Of a DNA stretch of 12,034 nt, positions 1 to 5,465 are shown one piece after another. The first letter of the stretch is position 1; each line of letters starts with the position of its first letter. The notes beneath the pieces were generated by a model. It worked only from the letters and a program-made list of their open reading frames with translations. It was not told where the DNA came from and searched no databases. The position numbers and the translations under genes were made by a program. Source of the stretch: JAFARZ01 sp035651595 (GTDB lineage Bacteria; Actinomycetota; Actinomycetes; Streptosporangiales; Streptosporangiaceae); contig DASRFJ010000188.1 in assembly GCA_035651595.1 (NCBI GenBank), positions 1-12,034 on the forward strand, given 5' to 3'.

Positions 1-715
1 GCGCGTCATGGTTGCGCTGCGGCGCGGTGCGGGTGTCGTCTTTGCCGCGCCTGGCGGCGAACCGGCGCAGCAGCGACCCGACCGCCGCCGCGCACTCCGG
101 GGACAGTTCCCCGGCCAGGGTCCCGGCGCCGTCCAGGGTGACCTCCAGCCGCAGCGACCGGTCCGCGAACCCGCGGTCCGGGTCGTCATCGCGGGGGTCC
201 TCGGCCGGCGCCCGGTCGCGGATCTCGTTCGCGACCCGCCACAGGTCCCTAGGCCCCAGCTCCCCGGCCCGGGCCAGTTCCGCGATCACCTGCTCCGCCT
301 CCGGCCGCCGGTCCTCGCGGATCTTCCCGGTCACCGTCGTGATCTTGGCCAGCCAGGACCGGGTGATGATCCCGTCGGCCATCAGCGCCGCGAGCGCGGG
401 GTGCTCCAGCACCGTCCGCGTCCACTTCCGGTACGACCCCGCTTCGCCTTTGGTCACCCCGGCCTCGTTCACCAGCCACGCCGACAGGGACCGCTGACCC
501 CAGGACTCGTAGTCGCCGTTCTTGTCCAGCGACCACACCAGGTGCGCCCGCGCGATCACCTCCAGCGCGTCGGCGCGTTCGAGGTCCTTGAGCAGCCCGG
601 CCTTGACCGGCGCGGGCAGCTCGGCGGCGTCCGAGCCGGCCAGGAACTCCATCCCGGACATGATCGCCACCATCGCCTCGCCCTCGTTCCCGTACGCAGG
701 CGCGGTATTTCCCAT
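1..715 (-). CDS. DUF222 / 13E12-repeat family protein, N-terminal part (runs off window)
   Basis: Reading leftwards from an ATG at 713-715, an open frame of 238 codons continues past base 1, so the C-terminus is missing. Visible segments are typical of the DUF222 (13E12 repeat) domain: an N-terminal helix with MEFLAGSDAAELPAPVKAG, then WGQRSLSAWLVNEAGV, then ADGIITRSWLAKITTVTGK, and finally ECAAAVGSLLRRFA leading into RTAPQRNHDA, close to where this domain usually passes to its second half. Known family members, including the mycobacterial REP13E12 proteins, often end in an HNH nuclease domain. That part lies outside the window, so nuclease function cannot be judged. The role of DUF222 itself is not established. 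The start is supported by an excellent Shine-Dalgarno sequence 9 nt upstream, and other in-frame ATGs lie further in. The gene is transcribed away from the VOC gene at 1003-1389, on the same strand but behind a 287-bp gap. Confidence 0.88.
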   Translation of the reverse strand, partial: MGNTAPAYGNEGEAMVAIMSGMEFLAGSDAAELPAPVKAGLLKDLERADALEVIARAHLVWSLDKNGDYESWGQRSLSAWLVNEAGVTKGEAGSYRKWTRTVLEHPALAALMADGIITRSWLAKITTVTGKIREDRRPEAEQVIAELARAGELGPRDLWRVANEIRDRAPAEDPRDDDPDRGFADRSLRLEVTLDGAGTLAGELSPECAAAVGSLLRRFAARRGKDDTRTAPQRNHDA

Positions 716-724
716 TACCGTTAC

Positions 725-734
725 ACCTCCTTCC
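725..734 (-). promoter_or_regulatory. Strong ribosome binding site of the DUF222 gene
   Basis: On the minus strand this reads GGAAGGAGGT, with nine bases between the AGGAGGT core and the ATG at 713-715. It is close to the full anti-Shine-Dalgarno complement and fixes the start codon. Confidence 0.8.
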
Positions 735-889
735 TGCCGATCGCGGCCCGACCCGCGCGGGCAGTGAACCGATCCCGTTCCTGCTGGCCGTCCCTCCGTG
801 CGGCCCTGGGGTGCCCTGGCCGTTCTCGTCCGGTGGTGCCCTCCGCCGGCGCCCCCTGCACTGAAAGCTCCGGCCCGTTAGTTCGATCC

Positions 890-921
890 TATCATGGTAG
901 CTCATCCGAATCTACATGATA
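890..921. repeat. Imperfect inverted repeat, possible operator in the DUF222 leader
   Basis: TATCATGGTAG at 890-900 and CTACATGATA at 912-921 are reverse complements except for one extra G in the left arm. An 11-base spacer separates them. The element lies in the AT-richer part of the 716-1002 gap, about 175 bp upstream of the DUF222 start and on its promoter side. It has no T-run and is not a convincing terminator. An operator for an unknown regulator is the likeliest reading, but this is inference. The rest of 716-1002 shows no further gene that I can support. Confidence 0.4.
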
Positions 922-951
922 CTTGTTCTATTTCATGGCAACCACCTGCCC

Positions 952-971
952 GGATATATCCAGATATGTCC
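952..971. repeat. Doubled 10-bp box (GGATATATCC / AGATATGTCC)
   Basis: Two adjacent 10-mers, GGATATATCC (952-961, a perfect palindrome) and AGATATGTCC (962-971), match at 8 of 10 positions. They lie 31-50 bases beyond the stop of the VOC gene (1003) and upstream of the DUF222 gene, within a local AT-rich patch. The spacing is about one helical turn, as seen for paired protein binding sites. No specific regulator can be named. Confidence 0.35.
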
Positions 972-1002
972 AACAAGAAGCAAGGCGGCCGCTGCTGGCC
1001 GG

Positions 1003-1389
1003 TCACCGAGGCCGGCTCGTGATCCGCAGGTAGTGTCCGGCTGGGTCAAGGATCCGGAAGTCCGTCAGTCCCCACGGCCGGTCCAGTAGGTCTTCCTCCA
1101 GCGGCCACCCTGCCGCGGCAACCTGGTCCCGCTCACCAGCGACATCGTCAACCTCGAGCACCAGCTCTACCCCGGCTGGCGGCAGCCGCGCTGCCGCAAA
1201 CAGGGCTGCCGCAGACAGACCCGCCCTCCTTGCGGCACCGACGCGCACGGTTCCGCGCTGCAGCGACACGTACGCGTCCGGTTCGCCGCGACGGTCCGAG
1301 GTGAGCCGAAAACGCAGGACGCGCGTATAGAAGTCAACGATGGCGTCCAGGTCATCCGGGAAAATCTCGAACCGCAGCGTCATCTCCAT
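1003..1389 (-). CDS. VOC-superfamily (glyoxalase/bleomycin-resistance fold) protein
   Basis: This is a small cytoplasmic protein of about 129 residues with the beta-alpha-beta-beta-beta pattern of one VOC module pair. The start MEMTLRFEIFPDD-LDAIVDFYTRVL gives strand 1 and helix 1. PDAYVSLQRGTVRVG gives the middle strands. GVELVLEVDDV begins the second half, and WGLTDFRILDPAGHYLRIT is the characteristic ending. VOC proteins bind or modify small molecules, usually around a metal. The substrate cannot be told here and no resistance function should be assumed. The frame is open upstream to 1569, but those residues lack VOC similarity and lie over the opposite gene, so the ATG at 1387-1389 (or 1381-1383) is preferred. 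Neither ATG has a clear Shine-Dalgarno sequence, so a leaderless message is possible. It faces the ArsC-VOC fusion gene, whose product carries a second VOC domain. Confidence 0.8.
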   Translation of the reverse strand: MEMTLRFEIFPDDLDAIVDFYTRVLRFRLTSDRRGEPDAYVSLQRGTVRVGAARRAGLSAAALFAAARLPPAGVELVLEVDDVAGERDQVAAAGWPLEEDLLDRPWGLTDFRILDPAGHYLRITSRPR

Positions 1390-1443
1390 TATTGGATGGT
1401 GGCACGAGAACCCAGGCCTACCGCGTCCCGCTACTGTGGTGTC

Positions 1444-2229
1444 GTGGCCGAGGCTGACGTCGTCGTCTGGTACAACCCGCGGTGTTCCAAATGCCGTGGT
1501 GCAGAGGAACTGCTGGCCAAATACGGCGTGTCTGCGCAGCGAGTGTTCTACCTGGATAACCCGCCGCACCGTACCGAAATCAACCGTGTACTGGAACTGC
1601 TCGGCGCGACCGACCCCCGGGAGCTGATGCGGACCGCCGAGCCCCGCTACCGCGAACTCGGCCTCGGCGACGCCAGCGCTGACGAGCTCATCGAGGCAAT
1701 GACGCGTTATCCCGAGCTCATCCAGCGTCCGGTCGTCATCTGGCCGGACCGGGCCGTTATCGCCCGGCCTCCCGAACTTCTCCTGCCGCTGCTGGAAGCC
1801 GGGCGCGACCCGAAGCCAGGAAAGGCGGGAGATGTCATGCTGGCGTCAAGCCCGGTCGTCGCCTTCGCGGCAGCTGCCGATCTCGGCAGAGCACGAGCTT
1901 TCTATGAACAGGTGCTAGGCCTGCCCGTGGTTCATCATGACGATTTCGCATGCGTGCTGGACGCGAACGGCACCATGCTGCGCATCACCGCGGTCTCCGA
2001 AGTTGCCAAACCCGGCTACACGATCCTGGGATGGCGGGTCGCGGACATCACCGCGATGGTCAGGGGCCTGGCCGCCAAGGGCGTCACTTTCCTCCGCTAT
2101 GACGGCATGGACCAGGACGACGACGGTGTCTGGACCACTCCCAGTGGCGACAAAGGCGACAAAGGCGACAAGATCGCCTGGTTCGCCGACCCCGATGGCA
2201 ATATCCTGTCGCTCACGCAATTCCTTTAG
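1444..2229 (+). CDS. ArsC/Spx-family reductase domain fused to a VOC domain
   Basis: One uninterrupted frame encodes two domains. Counting from the GTG at 1444 (261 aa), residues about 5-120 match the glutaredoxin-linked ArsC/YfgD family: VVVWYNPRCSKCR with the catalytic-position Cys14, YLDNPP, LMRTAEPRY, QRPVVI and ARPPELL. The three arginines that bind arsenate in E. coli ArsC have counterparts at Arg63, Arg95 and Arg108. The loop is CSKC, so a second cysteine replaces the usual serine and gives a CXXC pair like that of Spx. Residues about 136-261 form a VOC domain: FAAAADLGRARAFYEQVLGL, YTILGWRVADI, and IAWFADPDGNILSLTQFL. An in-frame ATG at 1396 would add 16 residues, but it has no ribosome site and lies 6 bp from the opposite gene's start. 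No other ars gene is present, so arsenate reduction is unproven. A thiol-redox role is equally possible. Confidence 0.82.
   Translation: MAEADVVVWYNPRCSKCRGAEELLAKYGVSAQRVFYLDNPPHRTEINRVLELLGATDPRELMRTAEPRYRELGLGDASADELIEAMTRYPELIQRPVVIWPDRAVIARPPELLLPLLEAGRDPKPGKAGDVMLASSPVVAFAAAADLGRARAFYEQVLGLPVVHHDDFACVLDANGTMLRITAVSEVAKPGYTILGWRVADITAMVRGLAAKGVTFLRYDGMDQDDDGVWTTPSGDKGDKGDKIAWFADPDGNILSLTQFL
1827..1839 (+). promoter_or_regulatory. Possible internal ribosome site and start for the VOC half
   Basis: Inside the fusion gene, GGGAG at 1827-1831 stands five bases before an in-frame ATG at 1837-1839. This ATG falls exactly in the linker between the ArsC and VOC domains (MLASSPVVAF). A separate VOC polypeptide of about 130 residues could be made from it. 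It may also be a relic of two formerly separate genes. No experimental support is visible. Confidence 0.35.
2146..2172 (+). repeat. Three in-frame 9-bp tandem repeats (Gly-Asp-Lys x3)
   Basis: GGCGACAAA, GGCGACAAA and GGCGACAAG follow one another and encode GDKGDKGDK just before the final VOC strand (IAWFADPDGN). Related VOC domains usually have a single short turn here. The near-perfect DNA identity points to recent slippage expansion that keeps frame. It lengthens a surface loop by six residues. Confidence 0.75.
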
Positions 2230-2248
2230 CGGACGCCCAAAAGAGGCC

Positions 2249-2277
2249 TTGTCGCCAACCCCGCTGGCGCGTAAGAC
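2249..2277 (+). promoter_or_regulatory. Candidate sigma-70-type promoter for the S53 peptidase gene
   Basis: TTGTCG (2249-2254) and TAAGAC (2272-2277) are separated by 17 bases in the 102-bp gap before the peptidase gene. Each is an imperfect match to the -35 and -10 consensus. A short hairpin, CGCCA/TGGCG (2253-2257 and 2265-2269), overlaps the spacer. Transcription from here would leave a leader of roughly 50 bases. Confidence 0.3.
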
Positions 2278-2331
2278 TGCGAACGGTCGCCGGTTCTCGG
2301 CGCTCATGCTCGCCGGGGAGGCTGATGCGTC

Positions 2332-4008
2332 GTGATCCGGAAAGGGCTGCTGTTGCTAGCGGCAGCCGCGATAACAGCAGGTCCGTTCGTCACCCCCGCC
2401 CAGGCCGTTTCCCCGGCCCAGACCCAGGCCCCTACCCCCGGCTCAGCACCGGCGCAGGCCTCGTTCACCGCTAATCCCGCGCACATCAAAGTGCTTTCGG
2501 CCGTGCTCCAGACGATGCAGAACAACTACGCGACGTTCAGCACGGTCAGTCCCGGCCCGCAAGACATCTTCGACTACAACATCGGCAGCCTCTGGCAAAA
2601 GGGCGTAGATGGCTCCGGCACCACCGTGGCCCTGCTCGAGGGCTGGGACGACCCCGCGCTTGGTCAGTTCATGCAGACCATGGACGGGCAGTATGGCCTG
2701 CCTGACCCGGTCATCCAGACCATCTTCCCCTCCGGCCCGCTGCCCGCGCAGTGCCCGCCCGCGATGGTCGCGCTCGGCAGCTACGGATCGTGTCAGGCCT
2801 GGATCCAGGAACTCCGGCTCGACGTGCTCAGCGTGCACCTGATCGCGCCGTACGCCACCATCGTCATTTCCGCTACGCCTGCGGACAGCGAAATCATCGA
2901 CGATGCCGCCAGCAACGTGGCGCCGCCGGAGATGATGCGGGCACTCGAGTACATCAGTGCGAATCACCTCGCCAACGTGATCTCGATCAGCACCGGCACG
3001 GGCGAGAGCACCTATCCGAACGGGGCGGCGGAAATCCACGCCGCCGACCCGGGCCTGCTGACGGCCGCCGCGGCGGGCATCCCGGTGCTGACCGGCACCG
3101 GCGACTGCGGCGTGGTGCAGAACCTCGCGACCGCCAGCTCCCAGTGCGGCAACACCAGCGCCGGGCCTGACACGGCCGCCTGGGATGACAGTCCCTGGGT
3201 GACGGCCGTGTCCGGCAGCGTGCCGAACATCTCGACCGGCTGGGTGAAGGTCGGACCAGATCCGCTCTGGCACGTCGGCGGCATCTTCTCCGGGGGCGCC
3301 GGATTCTCCTCGATCTACCCGCGGCCGAGCTACCAGGACGGCGTCGCGCAGATCACCGGCTCGCAGATGCGTTCGGTGCCCGACATCACGATGGACGGCC
3401 AGGGCGGCACCTCGGAAGCAACACCTATGCTGGCCGGCGTGCTCGCGCTGGCCACCCAGCTCAACGACGGGCAGAACATCGGACCGGTCAACCCCGCCCT
3501 GTACGGCACGCTCGGCCCGGGCGGCGTCAGCAACGGCATCGCCGACGTGGTCAGCGGAAACAATTCGGTGATCAGCCCGGGTACCGGTCAGGTCCTCGTG
3601 CCCGGCTTCACCGCTGGCCCCGGGTTCGACGTCGCCAGCGGCTGGGGGACCATCAACGCGAGACTGTTCGTCCCGGCCCTGGTCAACGCCACCAGTGCGC
3701 TCGACAAGGAAAGCGCTGCCCGGCAAGAGGCCAGCCAGGAACTCAGCCAGCTTCAGCAGGCCATCACGCTCACCGTCCAGGACATCCCGCCGGGCGGCAT
3801 CTCCCTGGTATCGGCCAGCGGATTCCTGCCCGGCCATCCGGTCCAGCTCGCCGTCGACGGCAACCCCATCGTCACCCTCACCGCCAGCACCCTAGGCACC
3901 ATCGGCTACATCCTCGACCCCGCCGAAATAGGCGTGGCCGCGGGAAGCCACACGCTGACCATGCGGAGCATGCTGATCACCACCAGCGCCAGCTTCACCA
4001 GCGGGTAA
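2332..4008 (+). CDS. Secreted S53 (sedolisin/kumamolisin-type) serine-carboxyl peptidase
   Basis: The protein has 558 residues. Residues 1-25 are a Sec signal peptide ending TPAQA. The catalytic fold starts near residue 80 (FDYNIGSLWQKGVDGSGTTV). The active-site set is complete: Glu160 and Asp164 (QELRLD), the oxyanion Asp258 (TGTGDCGV) and the nucleophile Ser361 (GGTSEATP). The calcium-site region is recognisable as IADVVSGNN and AGPGFDVASGWGT (about 403-440). Known S53 enzymes are endopeptidases that work at acidic pH. They normally carry a propeptide of about 180 residues, whereas here only about 55 residues lie between signal peptide and catalytic domain. Cys141/Cys154 and Cys259/Cys272 could form disulfides. 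Residues about 455-480 look like a short helical, Gln/Glu-rich linker. The last 80 form an Ig-like beta domain (GFLPGHPVQLAVDG). The GTG start at 2332 has GGGGAG 11 bases upstream and directly precedes the signal peptide. Confidence 0.9.
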   Translation: MIRKGLLLLAAAAITAGPFVTPAQAVSPAQTQAPTPGSAPAQASFTANPAHIKVLSAVLQTMQNNYATFSTVSPGPQDIFDYNIGSLWQKGVDGSGTTVALLEGWDDPALGQFMQTMDGQYGLPDPVIQTIFPSGPLPAQCPPAMVALGSYGSCQAWIQELRLDVLSVHLIAPYATIVISATPADSEIIDDAASNVAPPEMMRALEYISANHLANVISISTGTGESTYPNGAAEIHAADPGLLTAAAAGIPVLTGTGDCGVVQNLATASSQCGNTSAGPDTAAWDDSPWVTAVSGSVPNISTGWVKVGPDPLWHVGGIFSGGAGFSSIYPRPSYQDGVAQITGSQMRSVPDITMDGQGGTSEATPMLAGVLALATQLNDGQNIGPVNPALYGTLGPGGVSNGIADVVSGNNSVISPGTGQVLVPGFTAGPGFDVASGWGTINARLFVPALVNATSALDKESAARQEASQELSQLQQAITLTVQDIPPGGISLVSASGFLPGHPVQLAVDGNPIVTLTASTLGTIGYILDPAEIGVAAGSHTLTMRSMLITTSASFTSG

Positions 4009-4052
4009 AACGCCGGCCCGCCGCCGTCCTCAGCTACGGTGGGGGCGAGGGA

Positions 4053-4060
4053 GGGAGGTG
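4053..4060 (+). promoter_or_regulatory. Strong ribosome binding site of the cyclase gene
   Basis: GGGAGGTG lies seven bases before the GTG at 4068, which decides this start. A TACGGT hexamer at 4035-4040 fits a -10 pattern but has no matching -35, so a promoter in the 59-bp gap is uncertain. Confidence 0.7.
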
Positions 4061-4067
4061 AACCTCG

Positions 4068-5024
4068 GTGACGCCGTCGGGGACAGTGACGCTGTTGTTC
4101 ACTGATGTGGAAGGCTCCACTCGGCTCTGGGAGGCCGAGCGGGACGCGATGGCCGCTGCGCTGCGCCGCCATGACGAGATCTTGCGGGACGCGATCGAGC
4201 AGGCCGGCGGTTACGTCTTCAAGACGGTCGGCGACGCATTCTGCGCGGCGTTCTCCGCGGCCCGGGCCGGCCTCGATGCCGCCCTCGCCGCGCAGCGAAG
4301 CCTGGCGGCGCAGTCGTGGCCAACCAGCCGGCCGATCGCGGTGCGGATGGGTCTGCACGCCGGGGTCTGCGAGGAGCGCGACGGCGACTACTTCGGGCCG
4401 GCGGTGAACCGTGCGGCGCGGATGCTGGCGGTCGCCCGGGGCGGCCAGGTGCTGGTGTCCGGCGTAGCGGCGGAGCTGCTGTCTGAGGAGATGCCGAACG
4501 GCGTGGGGTTGCGCGAGCTTGGCACGCATCAGCTCAAGGATCTCAGCCGCCCGGAGCGGATCTACCAGGTCGAGGCGGAGTTCCTGGCCGCGCCGGCTGC
4601 CGAGCCGGCCCTTGGCGCGGCGGATGTGCGGGACCTGCTGCGCATCGAGTGTGGCTCCGGCACCGCCAAGCGGAACGGATCCTGGGTGGTGCCTCGCCGC
4701 CTGGAGATCAACGTCGGCACTGGCTCGGTGCGGCTTGACTTCCGGCAGGCGGTGATCGCCGCGCCGGAGCTGCGGATCGACGTCCGGATCGGCAGCGGCA
4801 GCCTGAGGCTCGTCACGCGGCCCGGCATCGTGGTCGACGCCGACGACGTCACAGTGGGCAGCGGCAGCGTCAACGTGGTCCCGCCGTCCAGCACGGGCGC
4901 TCCGCCAGACCTGCGGGTGACGATTTCCGGGCAGGTCGCCGGCGGCGCGGTCTCCGCTCGCCCCGGCGGCCGCTGGCGGGAGTTCTGGCAGCGGTTGCTG
5001 CGCCGACCCGCGAAAGCTAGTTGA
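4068..5024 (+). CDS. Class III adenylate cyclase fused to a DUF1707/LiaF-like beta-repeat domain
   Basis: This is a predicted soluble protein of 318 residues with no signal peptide or membrane segment. Residues 5-170 are a class III cyclase homology domain. The residues needed for ATP cyclisation are present: metal-binding Asp13 (LFTDVEGST) and Asp56 (FKTVGDAF), the adenine-selecting pair Lys52 and Asp107 (DYFG), and the transition-state pair Asn114 and Arg118 (VNRAAR). A homodimer producing cAMP is therefore expected. Residues about 185-300 form short repeated beta strands with recurring glycine-serine turns: VGTGSVRLDF, IGSGSLRLVT and VGSGSVNVV. This resembles the C-terminal part of DUF1707 proteins and LiaF-type domains in actinobacteria. 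A basic tail (WREFWQRLLRRP) follows. The second domain probably gives localisation, oligomerisation or sensing, which is inference. The stop overlaps the MarR remnant on the other strand by 8 bp. Confidence 0.88.
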   Translation: MTPSGTVTLLFTDVEGSTRLWEAERDAMAAALRRHDEILRDAIEQAGGYVFKTVGDAFCAAFSAARAGLDAALAAQRSLAAQSWPTSRPIAVRMGLHAGVCEERDGDYFGPAVNRAARMLAVARGGQVLVSGVAAELLSEEMPNGVGLRELGTHQLKDLSRPERIYQVEAEFLAAPAAEPALGAADVRDLLRIECGSGTAKRNGSWVVPRRLEINVGTGSVRLDFRQAVIAAPELRIDVRIGSGSLRLVTRPGIVVDADDVTVGSGSVNVVPPSSTGAPPDLRVTISGQVAGGAVSARPGGRWREFWQRLLRRPAKAS

Positions 5025-5310
5025 TCGCGGAGGTGTCGATGCGCGACATTACGCGGTCGGCGGCGAGGCCGACGCGGCGCAGCTGCTCAGCGGACAGCAC
5101 GTCGATGACCAGTGACCGCACGTGGGCGACATGGCCGGGCGCGGCGGCGGCGAGCGTGGCAAAGCCCTTGTCGGTCAGGATGCCGTTGGTGAACCGGCCG
5201 TCCGACCGGTCGGGCTCGTCCGGCGCGCGTGCGTGCCGGTCGCCGACAGGCCGGCAGGCCGCCGGTCCTGGCCGCGCGCCACCTGTACGGCCCGGCAGTC
5301 CCGCCAGCAA
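5017..5310 (-). pseudogene. Truncated MarR-family regulator remnant
   Basis: Reading leftwards, the last 65-70 residues look like the wing and C-terminal dimerisation helices of a MarR-type repressor: EPDRSDGRFTNGILTDKGFA, then APGHVAHVRSLVIDVLSAEQ, then AADRVMSRIDTSAI. The residues before about 5225 are Arg/Pro/Gly-rich and do not resemble the family's N-terminal helices or helix-turn-helix. None of the other frames up to 5465 supplies them. A full MarR protein has about 140-160 residues, so roughly half is missing. The longest open reading starts at a TTG (5308-5310) with no ribosome site, exactly at the edge of the long inverted repeat. The stop (5017-5019) lies inside the cyclase gene's end. 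A small functional wing-only protein is unlikely. Confidence 0.65.
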
Positions 5311-5390
5311 CGTGGACGATTTCCCTTTCGTGAAGGATCGACCCCCATACGCGAGGGCCGCGTTACCACGAAAGGGAAAACCGCCACGTT
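5309..5390. repeat. 82-bp nested inverted repeat (possible non-autonomous element or extragenic palindrome)
   Basis: Two nested perfect arms are visible. The inner arm is TTTCCCTTTCGTG (5320-5332) against CACGAAAGGGAAA (5367-5379). The outer arm is AACGTGG (5309-5315) against CCACGTT (5384-5390). The arms are separated by a 4-by-4 internal mismatch, and the central region is 34 bp. Twenty perfectly paired positions in a GC-rich genome, with A/T-rich inner arms, are not expected by chance. The loop is too long for an ordinary intrinsic terminator and no clear target-site duplication is seen. It lies at the broken 5' edge of the MarR remnant. It may be a short mobile or dispersed repeat; a structured 3' end for the pectinesterase transcript is an alternative. 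Confidence 0.7.
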
Positions 5391-5405
5391 AACCGACGCC
5401 CGTCG

Positions 5406-5442
5406 AGCCGCCGCTGACCCACCGCCCGGCCCGCCGGCGGCT
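5406..5442 (-). terminator. Weak GC hairpin downstream of the pectinesterase gene
   Basis: AGCCGCCG (5406-5413) and CGGCGGCT (5435-5442) can pair across a 21-base loop, 24-60 bases past the pectinesterase stop on its transcript. There is no U-run, and GC-rich DNA yields such stems easily, so its role as a terminator is uncertain. Confidence 0.22.
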
Positions 5443-5465
5443 GGCGAGCAGCGTGGCAGCGGGTG

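Noticed and set aside
766..780. GAAC-N7-GTTC as an SOS (LexA) box near the DUF222 gene
   Set aside because: Actinobacterial LexA boxes have four bases between the half sites. Seven bases is the wrong spacing.
8..919. Plus-strand open frame covering the DUF222 region
   Set aside because: The product is Pro/Arg/Gly-rich without motifs. The minus-strand frame shows DUF222 signatures and a strong ribosome site.
1390..1569. 60-residue N-terminal extension of the VOC gene
   Set aside because: The extension has no VOC similarity and lies over the coding strand of the ArsC domain. The VOC fold begins at the ATG at 1387-1389.
2443..3837. Long minus-strand open frame of 464 codons opposite the S53 peptidase
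   Set aside because: It lacks family motifs and is Arg/Gly/Ala-rich, as expected for the complement of a GC-rich gene. The plus-strand frame has a signal peptide and a full catalytic set.
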